From Picocystis sp. L7 (Eukaryota; Chlorophyta; Picocystophyceae; Picocystales; Picocystaceae), in contig QXJR01000018.1 of assembly GCA_020975725.1 (NCBI GenBank), positions 124,001 through 188,000 on the forward strand: DNA of 64,000 bases, written 5' to 3'. A program made the translations under genes and the position numbers. The notes under the pieces are model-generated. The model searched no databases, was not told the DNA's origin, and saw only the letters and a program-made list of their open reading frames with translations. Shown here in pieces: positions 1 through 8,950 of this stretch. Positions within the stretch are counted from its first letter, which is position 1. Each line of letters begins with the position of its first letter.

Positions 1-372
1 CAAGAGGTCGCGCGGGCAGACGGGTTGCTTGCGGCCAAAGGCTTGGACGGTTGCGACGGCGGTGGCGAGAGTGCAGATCGTCTACTTGCCACGATCTCAG
101 GAGAAGTGGATGCTCGTATGTTGGGAGCTTTTGAATCCCTTCACACATCGACCCAGGGGCCCAGCGCACTGGAATGCCTCTATACGAGGTGTCAGGAGCT
201 ACTGAGTTCATTGTCCACCACGTTGGACGAGGACGTGCAAACATTGATGGGAAGGGATCTTGACGCGGAGATGCGCGTCGTTCTTCAGTATCGAGCCAGC
301 AAGAAGCACTTGCTTTCGAGTTTGCAAGATTTGCTGCAACACGAAATGCGAGTCGGCTTCGATACCTTGTAA
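1..372 (+). CDS. C-terminal end of a SET-type lysine methyltransferase-like protein (partial)
   Basis: The frame is open from the first base of the window and stops at 370-372, so this is the 3' part of a gene whose start lies outside. The visible 123 residues are helical. They contain an SLSTTLDEDVQTL stretch followed by MRVVLQYRASKKHLL, a pattern I associate with the Rubisco LSMT substrate-binding (C-terminal) domain of SETD-type protein lysine methyltransferases. That domain typically shows an acidic TxxxDE segment and then an xxALxYRxxxKxLL helix. The catalytic SET domain itself is not in the window. The family call rests on this short pattern only; a generic helical protein cannot be excluded. 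Confidence 0.42.
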   Translation, partial: QEVARADGLLAAKGLDGCDGGGESADRLLATISGEVDARMLGAFESLHTSTQGPSALECLYTRCQELLSSLSTTLDEDVQTLMGRDLDAEMRVVLQYRASKKHLLSSLQDLLQHEMRVGFDTL

Positions 373-803
373 GGATCGATCGGTTTCGCGTTGGCTGTAC
401 TTCCGGCTTGGAAGACCCCGTTGTTCATCCCTCTGGCCCCGTCTGGATCGTGTTTTCTTCTTCTTCAGCTGGAACCGGAGGGACCGGGCGTGTCAGCAAT
501 GAAAGCCTTCTTTTTGCTTCCCACCACGAGCGTTGCATTGCGCGGTCACGCCACCTCTCCGGATCCAAGCAGCTCCATCCGACGGTTGGGAACCCCGTCC
601 ATTGGTCCTTCCTCCACCATGGTTCCCCCTCGGTGTGGCCTTCCGATTGACCCGAAACCCCAACCCCGACCCCGCCTCGGTACAAAGGGACAAGAAGGGG
701 GGGGAAAGAACGTCCCCAAAGGAAGGACCGCAAAGACCGACGGTCCATGACGGTCCAGGACGGTCTCGGTGGATCGCCAGAGTGGCGTGCGCCAGTTGGC
801 GCC
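373..803. other. Intergenic region and promoter of the DUF4211 gene
   Basis: No supported gene. The stretch holds CT-rich sequence and, at about 735-768, three closely spaced copies of a GACGGTC-type element just upstream of the start codon chosen for the next gene. The same element recurs at 21020-21140. Confidence 0.5.
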
Positions 804-2300
804 ATGCGCACGAAGCGCACGCGTCGCGTCGTGCTTTCCTCCTCGCCTTCGCCTTCGAGCTCGGAATCCGATCCGAAACCCGTTCCTCGAGGTCCCAGCA
901 CGCGCAGGAGGCGCGCCTCGGCCGCACGGTTCGTGGTGGGCGCCGAAACGCGCGCCTCGGACGGCGAACGGACGCCTGCGTCGGACCTGTCCGATTTCGT
1001 GGTGTCGAGCGGCGCATCCGAAGGCACGAGCGGCGAAGGAGACGTCCGAACCACGCGTGGAAAGGAAGGCGGTCGTCACGAGTCGCGTGCCAGGCGTCCT
1101 TCCCGACAACGCGCGCGAGTGCTGGTGGATTCGGACGCCGACGAGGCGGACAAGGCGCGTCGCAAGCGGACCACACGTCGCGTTTCGAAGCAGGAGCTGG
1201 CCTCTCCCGTGCAGGCCGTGCTGCAGCACCGCGACGAGGTGCTTCGTTCGCGTGCTTCGGCGGATTTGGAAGAGGAGGAAGAGACGAACGCCACCACCTC
1301 GGCCACCTCGTCGGACCTCGACGACTTCATCGCGTCGGATGCCGATGCAAGCGCGCCTTCCCGACGTGGCCAAGGACCTGCGCCGGCCCATCCATGGTCG
1401 GAGAACGGTGCCTACTGGACGTACGTGCGGTACTTGATGCTCTGCGAGTGCGACGAAGGGTTCCACGACCACCTGCTGCGCCTGATCCGCGGTGGTTCCG
1501 ATTCGGCCGAAGCGCGTGGTGCACGCCACCTGCTCGCTTGTGCGCGACAGGTCGAAGCTTCCTTGTGCGATCGGAAGCGTTTCCTGGTCGATTCTGCGGC
1601 CTGGTCGCCGTCTTTCGCCCAGTGCGTGGCGACGAGGCCGAGGATGTGCGTGGAAGCCTGTGCTGCGAAGCTGGGCGACTGCGAGGCGTGTGGACGCGCC
1701 AACCATCCGTCGACATACGTGATGCGCTTCGTCGGACGCGCCTACGACGCCGACGCCTTGTGGCGGTTCGACGCGCCTCAAGCGTCCAAGAAGACCAGGG
1801 TGGAAGGGAGGCATCGATCACGTGCACGTGAAGGGGTGGAGTTCCACGTGGGCAGGTTCTGCTGCGCACGTGCGCAGGTGTATCACGGCCTCCACCACTG
1901 CAAGCATCATCTCCTGCAGGCGCTTCGGGAACGGTTGGAACGCGGACCCACCCCCGAAGCGGCCGTCGACGCGTTCTTGAAGGACGAGAGGCGGATCAAG
2001 GCGCTGCACCAGGCCACGCAGCGGCTGCTGGCGATGGCGGAGCGGTACTGTTCGACCCAAGGCGGCGGATCCTGGTCCAGTCGCGACGGCGACGCCGTGT
2101 CGGACGAGATGCACGCCGTGCTGTACGTCTTCCATTCGGATTACGGCGCCACCACCGGCGACGAGGAGGACCGAGGATCTCTCCAGGGATCCCCTTCATC
2201 CTCTTCCTCGGGCGGTGAGCCGCTCTATCCGCCTGGATGCGCTCCGGTTGCGGTCGCCAAGCGCGCCCATCTCGTGGTCCTCTCCGACACGTCCACCTGA
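804..2300 (+). CDS. DUF4211 domain protein, probably nuclear
   Basis: The first half of this 498-residue protein is low-complexity, very rich in Arg, Ser and Asp, with nuclear-localisation-like basic clusters (MRTKRTRRVV at the start, RRKRTTRR later). An acidic DLDDFIASD segment then leads into a folded C-terminal half. That half contains WTYVRYLM, a CEACGRANHPSTYVM cysteine pair and FHVGRFCCARAQVYHGLHH, which match the layout of DUF4211, a family of nuclear chromatin-associated proteins of unclear biochemical role. I chose ATG 804 because it opens the basic N-terminus; an in-frame ATG at 747 lies inside the promoter repeats. The tail after about residue 440 is Ser/Gly-rich. Confidence 0.68.
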   Translation: MRTKRTRRVVLSSSPSPSSSESDPKPVPRGPSTRRRRASAARFVVGAETRASDGERTPASDLSDFVVSSGASEGTSGEGDVRTTRGKEGGRHESRARRPSRQRARVLVDSDADEADKARRKRTTRRVSKQELASPVQAVLQHRDEVLRSRASADLEEEEETNATTSATSSDLDDFIASDADASAPSRRGQGPAPAHPWSENGAYWTYVRYLMLCECDEGFHDHLLRLIRGGSDSAEARGARHLLACARQVEASLCDRKRFLVDSAAWSPSFAQCVATRPRMCVEACAAKLGDCEACGRANHPSTYVMRFVGRAYDADALWRFDAPQASKKTRVEGRHRSRAREGVEFHVGRFCCARAQVYHGLHHCKHHLLQALRERLERGPTPEAAVDAFLKDERRIKALHQATQRLLAMAERYCSTQGGGSWSSRDGDAVSDEMHAVLYVFHSDYGATTGDEEDRGSLQGSPSSSSSGGEPLYPPGCAPVAVAKRAHLVVLSDTST

Positions 2301-2506
2301 ACCCCTCCCCTCCCACCCCTCGAGAAGGGGGGCACATCTCCCTCCCCCTCATCCCCCCTCGAAACCGGGGTCGGTTGGAGCCCGGCACCGGGGTGCACCT
2401 TCGCGGTTGTGCGGCGGTCGGGGGAGGGGGGGCGGGACGAGGGGGGTCTGGATCCCCATGCAGGGGGTGGTGGGGGTGGCGGGAGCGAGGCGTGGACGAG
2501 GAGAGG

Positions 2507-3586
2507 ATGGCGGGAACCGCACGTGTGCGCGCTTGGACGAGGTCCAAAGGGAGGAGGAAGGACGTGGGAGGGGAGCTGGAGGGAAGGAAACGCGGACACG
2601 GGAGATGGAGGGCGAGAGTGCGGGTGGAACGCGCCAGACAACGAGCGGAACAAGAAGCACTCCGACGAGAAGTGCTCCTCTTACGAAGTCAACTGCACCA
2701 GCAGAAGATGGAGATGGAGACCGAAGAGAGGAGTGGTGAAGGAAAACAAGGGGTTCCGCGCGAAGAACCGGACATGGAAGGTCCGAAAGGGACCATGAGA
2801 CCCGAAGACACCGTCGGACGCGTGGTCCTGAGCCGCGGCGTGGGCGGACACGGCAAGCTGGGACAAGCCGTGAAAGCGCTGCACGCTCTTTTGGGCGAAG
2901 CCGGATGCCATCCAGGACAAGGAGACCTCTTCTCCAGCGCGTTCGGATCCGGCACGGAACGAGCGGTCAAGGCGTTCCAAGCCGAAACGGGCATGGAAGA
3001 AACCGGCGTGGTGGACAAGCACGTCTGGGCCGCGCTCCTTGGACGTCGAGGTGGTGTTGGAGCGCTGGACGATGACGAGAGGGTGGATCGAAGCGCTAGG
3101 CTCAAGCTCTTCTGGAAGGAAGTGGGCCTGCGCGAGGAAGACGCCGTTGCCATGGTGTGCAAGGCGCGAGAGGAGCCACTGTACGCCAACGTCGGTCTGC
3201 TGAGACGAAAAGTCGAACGGCTGAAGATGCTGTTGCCCAATGCCGACGTCGCGCAGATGGCCTGGCGAGAGCCTCGCGTCCTCGCCTTCGACGCCGCCCA
3301 GGCGCCCATGCGCCTGCTTGCGCTCAGCCGCATGCTGCCCAACGTCAACGTGGTGCGTCTCTTCGAGAAGCAGCCCAGCTTGCTCCTAGACGAAGGATTC
3401 GAGACCAACATACGCAGGTGTTTGGCCACGCTCGAGACGTTCACGCCATACGGCGTGGATCTGTACAGCCTCCTCGAGGAATGGCCCGAGCTGTTGTTTC
3501 GGATCCAGCACTACGAAGGCAAGGACTTCGAATCGCTGCCGGTGGACATCAAGAACGCGTTTTTGAGCCACCAGTTCAATCCTTGA
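2507..3586 (+). CDS. Peptidoglycan-binding-like domain plus mTERF-like helical repeats, likely plastid
   Basis: This 359-residue protein starts with a basic, acid-poor leader (MAGTARVRAWTRSKGRRK) typical of an organelle transit peptide. A charged coiled-coil stretch follows (RARQRAEQEALRREVLLL). Next comes a compact domain with LGQAVKALHALLGEAG and ERAVKAFQAETGMEETGVVD, the classic pattern of the PG_binding_1 fold. The C-terminal 170 residues are repeated helices of the 'V..LF.KQPSLLL / LLP..D..QMAWREPRVL' type, resembling mTERF repeats. The open frame extends upstream to 2237, but that part overlaps the previous gene's 3' end and reads as non-coding. Plastid proteins joining these two modules occur in the green lineage; the function is not known to me. 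Confidence 0.62.
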   Translation: MAGTARVRAWTRSKGRRKDVGGELEGRKRGHGRWRARVRVERARQRAEQEALRREVLLLRSQLHQQKMEMETEERSGEGKQGVPREEPDMEGPKGTMRPEDTVGRVVLSRGVGGHGKLGQAVKALHALLGEAGCHPGQGDLFSSAFGSGTERAVKAFQAETGMEETGVVDKHVWAALLGRRGGVGALDDDERVDRSARLKLFWKEVGLREEDAVAMVCKAREEPLYANVGLLRRKVERLKMLLPNADVAQMAWREPRVLAFDAAQAPMRLLALSRMLPNVNVVRLFEKQPSLLLDEGFETNIRRCLATLETFTPYGVDLYSLLEEWPELLFRIQHYEGKDFESLPVDIKNAFLSHQFNP

Positions 3587-3822
3587 TCGAAAGGAGGAGC
3601 ATGTGAGAACGCACGAGCTCCACTTGTAAATTGAACGTACATAGTGCACCCTCTCGAGGACGTAAGATCCTGCTCGTTCGACACGACGTGCTCGCAATTG
3701 GTGGAGCGGAACAAGTCGTCACATCGAGCCAGGAATGCCAAACATGGAATCCCAGGAACAAGGCGTCCATTCGTGCACGGGTGCCTTTCGCTTCACCGTT
3801 CGCAGAGGTGCCGAGTGCGAGC

Positions 3823-4339
3823 TCACAGCTCGTTGAGGATGATCTCCTTGATGGTTTCTGCAGGGAGGAGGCCCTCCGTTCGTAGCGCTGGCTTGTTGGC
3901 ATCCGTGCTGACGAACACCATCGTCGGAAGTCCTTGGATTTGCAGCTGGCTGGCAATTTCGTTTTCTTCGTCGGTGTCGACTTTGACGATACGAACGCCG
4001 TCTCCCAGTTCTTCGGCCACTTTCTCGAGCTCGTTGCTGAGCAGCAGGCAGGGTCCGCACCAGGTGGCGAAGAAATCGATCACGAGCGGTCGGTCTCGCT
4101 CCGTGATGGCCACTTCGAGCTCTTCGGCGCTCATCTTCTGCACCTGCGTCCATCACGACGGTTAGTCCCTTCCTTCCTCCCAGGCCCGTCCGTTCTCTCG
4201 TTCTTCCACGTACCAGCCCTTCTGCGCGGGTCACCACCGCCTTCCTTCCACGTGTCACCTTCCTGGACCCTCCGAGCGTCGCTCTGCGTCCCGGCATGGA
4301 CGCGACACGCGTCGCCTCCCACGTCATCATCGTCGCCAT
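3823..4339 (-). CDS. TRXz: Thioredoxin z (CITRX-type plastid thioredoxin), two exons
   Basis: Exons are complement(4214..4339) and complement(3823..4143), 148 residues. Exon 2 encodes a whole thioredoxin domain with active site WCGPC, preceded by PLVIDFFAT, and ends with VKVDTDEENEIASQLQIQG and LRTEGLLPAETIKEII. The RTEGL and VDTDEE phrases are characteristic of TRX z/CITRX, a subunit associated with the plastid-encoded RNA polymerase. Exon 1 gives a basic transit peptide (MATMMTWEATRVASMPGRR). The 70-bp intron has donor GTACGT, branch-like CTAAC and acceptor GCAG, and joins in phase 0. Without it the protein would lack any leader. It is transcribed divergently from the DUF3007 plastid gene. 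Confidence 0.85.
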
Positions 4340-4595
4340 CGTCTTCGTCTGATGCGTCCCACCGACCCCCTCGAGTTTCGTCCCAAGTTAACCTCCTCCA
4401 CCTCGACCCGAAGTTTCGCCTCGAGTTAACTCCCCGTGGATTCGACCCCGGCCGAGAGGAGGGGGGACACGCGGTCCCGGACGGGTGGGACCCCCACATC
4501 CGGCCAAACAGGGCGGTTGTGGGGGATATCCGTGTGGCCGGACGGGGGTGGTGGCGTGCGGAGGGACGTGGCGCATCAGAATCCGATTGGACGCG
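4340..4595. promoter_or_regulatory. Shared divergent promoter of TRX z and the DUF3007 gene
   Basis: Only 256 bp separate the two start codons. The segment contains two GTTAAC palindromes at 4387-4392 and 4425-4430, the first 48 bases upstream of the TRX z ATG. No TATA box is evident. Both products look plastid-targeted, so shared regulation is plausible but inferred. Confidence 0.5.
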
Positions 4596-5066
4596 ATGGC
4601 GATGCGCCTCGCGAACGTGCGGCCATGCGCGGCGAAACGGACGCGATGGAGCCGCAGGAAGGGCGCCGAAAGACGCACGGTGGTGCGTGCAGGGGACGAG
4701 GAACGCGAAGAGGCCCGGACGAAGGTGGAGTTCGGATACACGCGGAAGGACGTGATCCTCATCGGAGTGGGCATGGCCGTGGGTGGCGTGGGACTGTACA
4801 AGGGACTCCAGACCTTTGCTGGGATGGATCCGTTGATGGCGGGGAATTACGTGCAGATCATCTTCGTGCTGGTGATCATGCTGGGATGGGCGTCCACCTA
4901 CGTCTCTCGAGTCCTCAACAAGGACATGACCTATGTCAAACAGCTCAAGGAGTACGAAGACGAAGTCATGAGGAAGCGACTGGAAGAAATGACGGAGGAG
5001 GAGAAAGAAGCGTTGATCGCGGAAGTGGAGGCCGAGAAAGAGGCACGGAAGAACCGCAAGCCCTGA
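4596..5066 (+). CDS. DUF3007 plastid membrane protein
   Basis: This 156-residue protein begins with a basic transit-like leader (MAMRLANVRPCAAKRTRWSRR). The mature part contains FGYTRKDVILIGVGMAVGG, then a first membrane segment, DPLMAGNYVQ, a second membrane segment (IIFVLVIMLGWASTYV) and NKDMTYVKQLKEYEDEVM. It ends in a charged coiled coil. This order matches DUF3007, a family conserved in cyanobacteria and green plastids; a thylakoid or envelope location is expected from the two hydrophobic segments. Upstream frame beyond ATG 4596 overlaps the shared promoter and was not used. The biochemical role is not visible in the sequence. Confidence 0.75.
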   Translation: MAMRLANVRPCAAKRTRWSRRKGAERRTVVRAGDEEREEARTKVEFGYTRKDVILIGVGMAVGGVGLYKGLQTFAGMDPLMAGNYVQIIFVLVIMLGWASTYVSRVLNKDMTYVKQLKEYEDEVMRKRLEEMTEEEKEALIAEVEAEKEARKNRKP

Positions 5067-5540
5067 ACACCTCCATCTGCATCCTGGGCACGGGGGGAGA
5101 TGCGTTCTCCATCCACCCTTGTGGTATTCGATGGCTGCATCGACCTGGGTGTGGTTGCAATAAATCGCATGAAGCGAGCCTCGCCGTGTTGTGGGAACTC
5201 TGGGCAAGGATGTTCCCCTGGACAATCGAGCTCTGCTGCACGTGCCTCTGCCAGCCCCTCACCTTTCTGTCCCGCACGTCTCCTTCGCTCCTGCAGTCCA
5301 ATCCGGTTGCTTTGCATCCCCTCATCTTCCCTCCGTGTTCGGCTCTCGAACACGCGACTCCATTGTCCTCCCAGACGAGGCTCCTCCACCCCTCGGGTCC
5401 GGTTTCGAACCCGATACGTTTCCCTTTCGAACCCGGATCCTTGATCGGACGATCCGGACCGGAATCCGGGTCTACCCGGACAGACCGCTTCCTTTCCGAA
5501 ACGAAGACGTAGTGTCGGTTGAAGACGAGGACGCGGCGTG
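5067..5540. promoter_or_regulatory. Intergenic region with TTCGAA-type promoter cluster
   Basis: This spacer holds the DUF3007 3' region, then at about 5390-5510 a promoter-like cluster of TTTCGAACCCG copies (cores near 5403 and 5424) and paired GGATCC/CCGGA sequences ending 30 bases before the channel gene's ATG. No gene is supported here. Confidence 0.45.
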
Positions 5541-7745
5541 ATGCGGCGAGTCTGGCCGCCGCCGATCCGCCTCCTGGGCGCCAGAAGGAACAGGAAAGGA
5601 AGGAGAAGGAACAAAATGCGTGTTTGTGCGAATATGGAGGCCGACGGGCGGCCGAGGACGTCTACACGCCCGACACTAGCCTCGCAAATGACCAGTCCCG
5701 TGGAACAATTCAAATACCGCGTGGATTGTGCATTGCAGAAGCATCCTGTTCTCTACTTCGCGATGCTGCTGGCCGTGACCTTGTCTTGGGTCCTCGCCGG
5801 AGGTTTGACGTGGTACACCTTCCGGGCTAGGCGATCGGGAAAACCAGAGCGACTCAGGGATACCCTGTGGCTGGCTTGGTCTTGTGTGGCAGCCAGCAGC
5901 ACACACACCAAGGAGCGGGAAGGATTGAACCGACTTATTGCACTTTCCATGACCTTGGGAGGTCTGGCCTCGTATTCCGTATTCACAGGAGCTGCATCCG
6001 CACAGCTCAAAGCACGCTTCGAACAAATCAGGACGATGTACGACGCACCGGTCTTGGCCTCCAACCATGCCATCATTGCTGGAAGAAATGCACAGCTACC
6101 AAGACTGCTGCAAGCCCTAGACTCCAGCCACGAGTACGCCAAAAAATCAAACCCTCGGATGAAGCGGAAGACCGTCTTGTTGCTGGTGGAAGAGAAAGCC
6201 AGCGAGCTCCTTCATTTCTTGCGGGGCTACAAGTTCAAAGGGCTCGACGTTTACTGCAGGCAAGGGTCCCTGTCCAACGCGTTAACCTTTGTCCAGGCCG
6301 GTAGCGAAAATGCCTCTCAAATAGTCCTGTTGGCAAACTCCGACGATAGATATCAGTCCGACTCTTCGGCATTGATTTCGCTGCTGGCTCTGGGAAACAG
6401 CGTCCGCGAAGATGCGAACTTGGTCATCCAGACTAGCAAACAAAGCACTGGAAAATTGCTGAGCAAATTGTCAGCGTCAAGCGTTCTGCCGCTCCGGAAT
6501 CAATCGCCTAGGCTGTTGGTGCTATGTGCCAGGCAGGGCGGGCTTGCGAAGATCTTGAGGGAGATGCTCGCGTTCCACGGTCCATTGATCAATCTCCGGA
6601 AGTATCCCCAGCTGGAAGGTCTGCCCTACAGGTACCTGAGGCGAGGGTTCGACGCGGCGTGCATTGTCGGGATCATGAGAGACCAGGTGCCCATGTTCTC
6701 ACCTGCAGAAAGCGAAATATTGCGGAAGGACGACGTCGTGCTGGTTCTTGCACCAAAGCAGACGCACATCTCCCCCCCCGAGGAGCTCGTTGCGAAGGCC
6801 CGCCAAGCCAGGGAAGGCAAGTTGGCGATGCCTACTGCCGGGCGCAAAATTTCCTCTTTGCTCCCTCTGGAAAAGCTGGAGCTTGGGGTGGAACGAATCC
6901 TGATTTGTGGCTGGAGGGCCGGTACGGTGGACATGCTCGTGGAGTTTGACAAGTATGTGCCGAAGGGATCTGTGGTTACGGTTCTTGCGGAAGCGCCTCT
7001 TGCGGAGCGTGAGGCCATGCACGAGAAGAAGGTAGCAGGTGGGTCTAAAGCACTGAAGAATCTGCAGGTGATTCACATTGAGGGCAATCCCCTGTCTGAG
7101 ACAGACATGACCAAGGCCCTGGATGCAACAGAAGTTGGCACTCGACACACTGCCTCCCACAGGACGTCTCTGACGGTCCTCACCATTTCCAATCACGATT
7201 GGATCGCCGGCGACGCCATCAGTTCCGGCGACGACAAGCGCACGATTTTCTCCGCCCTGTTGGCGGAATCGATCATTCAACAGAAGCGGATCGAGAAGTT
7301 CAGCATATTGGCCGAGGTGGTTTCTCAAGGCATCATGGAAGAGATGGAGCGCAGCCATCCCAGTTGCCAGTATGTGAGCACCGTAGAATTGCAAGCCCTC
7401 TTCACGGCACAAGTGTTGGAACACCGGGAACTCTTGCCGGTTTGGGAGGAGCTCTCTGACGAGTGTGGGAGCGAAATCTATGTGAAGAACATCCGCTACT
7501 TTGCGGAGCTGGGCCAGCCCACCACTTTTCGTGATTTGGAGGAGGCAGCGACCAACTGCGGCCAGACCGCCATCGGATATCGTTGGCGGAACCGTTTGTT
7601 TTTGAATCCGACGCCCAAGAGCACACCCATCGTGTTCGAAGAAGGCGATGCGCTGGTGGTCATCGCCGAACACGGCGGCTCCTACAAACCTGTGCTGTCC
7701 GCCTCCGCTGCAGAGCTCCATGGCGACGCCTTGGCGTCTTCGTGA
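5541..7745 (+). CDS. CASTOR/POLLUX-type ion channel, likely plastid envelope
   Basis: The 734-residue protein has a long Arg-rich N-terminus (RNRKGRRRNK), a first membrane segment (YFAMLLAVTLSWVLAGG), a pore-region segment (LRDTLWLAWSCVAASST) and a further hydrophobic segment (LIALSMTLGGLASYSVF). Two large cytosolic RCK-like regulatory regions follow. The first begins near NHAIIAGRNAQLPRLLQAL; the second near ERILICGWRAGTVDML. This is the layout of the CASTOR/POLLUX/SYM8 cation-channel family, which in plants includes plastid-envelope members (PEC1/PEC2) as well as nuclear-envelope symbiosis channels. The basic leader favours a plastid location, but that is inference. I used ATG 5541; a GTG codon precedes it in frame. 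Confidence 0.75.
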   Translation: MRRVWPPPIRLLGARRNRKGRRRNKMRVCANMEADGRPRTSTRPTLASQMTSPVEQFKYRVDCALQKHPVLYFAMLLAVTLSWVLAGGLTWYTFRARRSGKPERLRDTLWLAWSCVAASSTHTKEREGLNRLIALSMTLGGLASYSVFTGAASAQLKARFEQIRTMYDAPVLASNHAIIAGRNAQLPRLLQALDSSHEYAKKSNPRMKRKTVLLLVEEKASELLHFLRGYKFKGLDVYCRQGSLSNALTFVQAGSENASQIVLLANSDDRYQSDSSALISLLALGNSVREDANLVIQTSKQSTGKLLSKLSASSVLPLRNQSPRLLVLCARQGGLAKILREMLAFHGPLINLRKYPQLEGLPYRYLRRGFDAACIVGIMRDQVPMFSPAESEILRKDDVVLVLAPKQTHISPPEELVAKARQAREGKLAMPTAGRKISSLLPLEKLELGVERILICGWRAGTVDMLVEFDKYVPKGSVVTVLAEAPLAEREAMHEKKVAGGSKALKNLQVIHIEGNPLSETDMTKALDATEVGTRHTASHRTSLTVLTISNHDWIAGDAISSGDDKRTIFSALLAESIIQQKRIEKFSILAEVVSQGIMEEMERSHPSCQYVSTVELQALFTAQVLEHRELLPVWEELSDECGSEIYVKNIRYFAELGQPTTFRDLEEAATNCGQTAIGYRWRNRLFLNPTPKSTPIVFEEGDALVVIAEHGGSYKPVLSASAAELHGDALASS

Positions 7746-7771
7746 GCCGCTCCAGGCGACGTTCCTGCCTT

Positions 7772-8005
7772 TCAGAGCGCGCCTTGCAGCTTGCGCACCA
7801 GCCGGTCCATCGCCTGTCGCGTCGGTTTTGTTTTGGGTTCCATCGTCGCGGCACCGCGTCAGCCGCGTCGCAGGCGCGTTTCGAGGATGTTCGTGCGCCT
7901 TCGACGCACCTTCCTGGCGTACTTGTTCATCACGAAGCCGCAGGCGACGCCCAGGAGGAACGAGGCCGCGCAGAGCTTCGTTGCTGCGCCGCTGCTCACC
8001 GCCAT
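7772..8005 (-). CDS. 45-residue single-pass membrane microprotein, two exons
   Basis: Exons are complement(7910..8005) and complement(7772..7813). Exon 1 encodes a short N-terminus and one hydrophobic helix (LCAASFLLGVACGFVMN) followed by KYARK. Exon 2 encodes an amphipathic basic tail (AMDRLVRKLQGAL). The 96-bp intron has donor GTGCGT, a GCTGACG branch-like site identical to that of other introns in this window, and acceptor GACAG; it joins in phase 0. Unspliced, exon 1 would read on to 7859 as an Arg-rich tail. The gene ends 26 bp from the convergent channel gene. I do not recognise the family; the size and layout recall small organelle outer-membrane or respiratory-chain accessory subunits. 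Confidence 0.5.
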
Positions 8006-8950
8006 CCTCGTCCACGAAACCGACGAGGAAGGTGATGGCATGGATCGGTCCCTCTCGAGTCGTTCGGTCCTTCCGCACCATCGCAATCGAGGATGCAGAA
8101 GAGCACTGGATGGCATGCAAAAGGATGGAGAGAAAAGGGATGGAACGCATGAGGAACACGGCATGTGGACGTCCAAGAGATACGAAGAGGAGTGGTGGAA
8201 CCAAGGCACAAGTCGAATAATCGAAGGAGGCACCTCGTGGGCGCAAGCCACCCAATGCATCACCACATCGCCATGGCACACCGCGCTTGTTGCGGAAAAC
8301 GCACATCTCGCAGTCGAACCCATCCCAGGACGTGCAAACAAGGGAAGCAATGGCCAAAAGGCGCTCCTGGCGTACGCGCATACGTCATCGAGGTATCGTT
8401 CCTCCGCACGGAAGACGTCGAGCAGCAAAACGTTTCCTTGCAGGCCACCGCATCGCCCGTTCTCTCGATCGATCCTTGACTTTCCCTGCTGCGTTTCCTT
8501 TCCTTTCCTTCCCCGGAACAGCTGCTGTTCGCAATCACAACCAAGGATGGATGGATCCTCCTCTTGTATAAGTACCTTCCAACGCGGGAGCCGTGCCTAT
8601 CCAGCCAAGCAAAGTGCGCTTTACTAAAGTCAAGCAGCGTTGCTGGAAACAGGGCTGAGAATCCGCTGTTCGGGCGAGGAGCAAAACAAGACCGCCCCAC
8701 TCGCATCATCGAAACCAAGCAGCAACTTCACGGGAGGTGCGTCCTACGTCCCCAAAGCCGCTGATTTCGCGGCTCCTGTTCGTTCCCGCACTGCAGAGAA
8801 AATGATTTGGCCTCACACTTTGCTCAAGCGACCGTCCACGGGTCGATTGGGTCCACGTGCGGGGGCCAAAGGTTGGGCCTACCCGTGTGCCCCGCTCCAA
8901 CCCATCCACGTATTTATTGTATGTGTGGCAGATTTGTTCCGCAGAGCGCT
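8006..8950. other. Gene-free spacer of about 945 bp
   Basis: No protein with a recognisable domain and no splice signals of the local type were found. A TATA-like TGTATAAGTACC lies at 8566-8577 on the plus strand, and could drive a short transcript toward the convergent gene end at 8951. I could not identify an RNA there. Open frames in this stretch overlap on several strands and look random. Confidence 0.3.

Noticed and set aside
6699-8381. 560-codon minus-strand frame
   Set aside because: It is the antisense shadow of the channel gene and also runs through the microprotein; no domain is seen.
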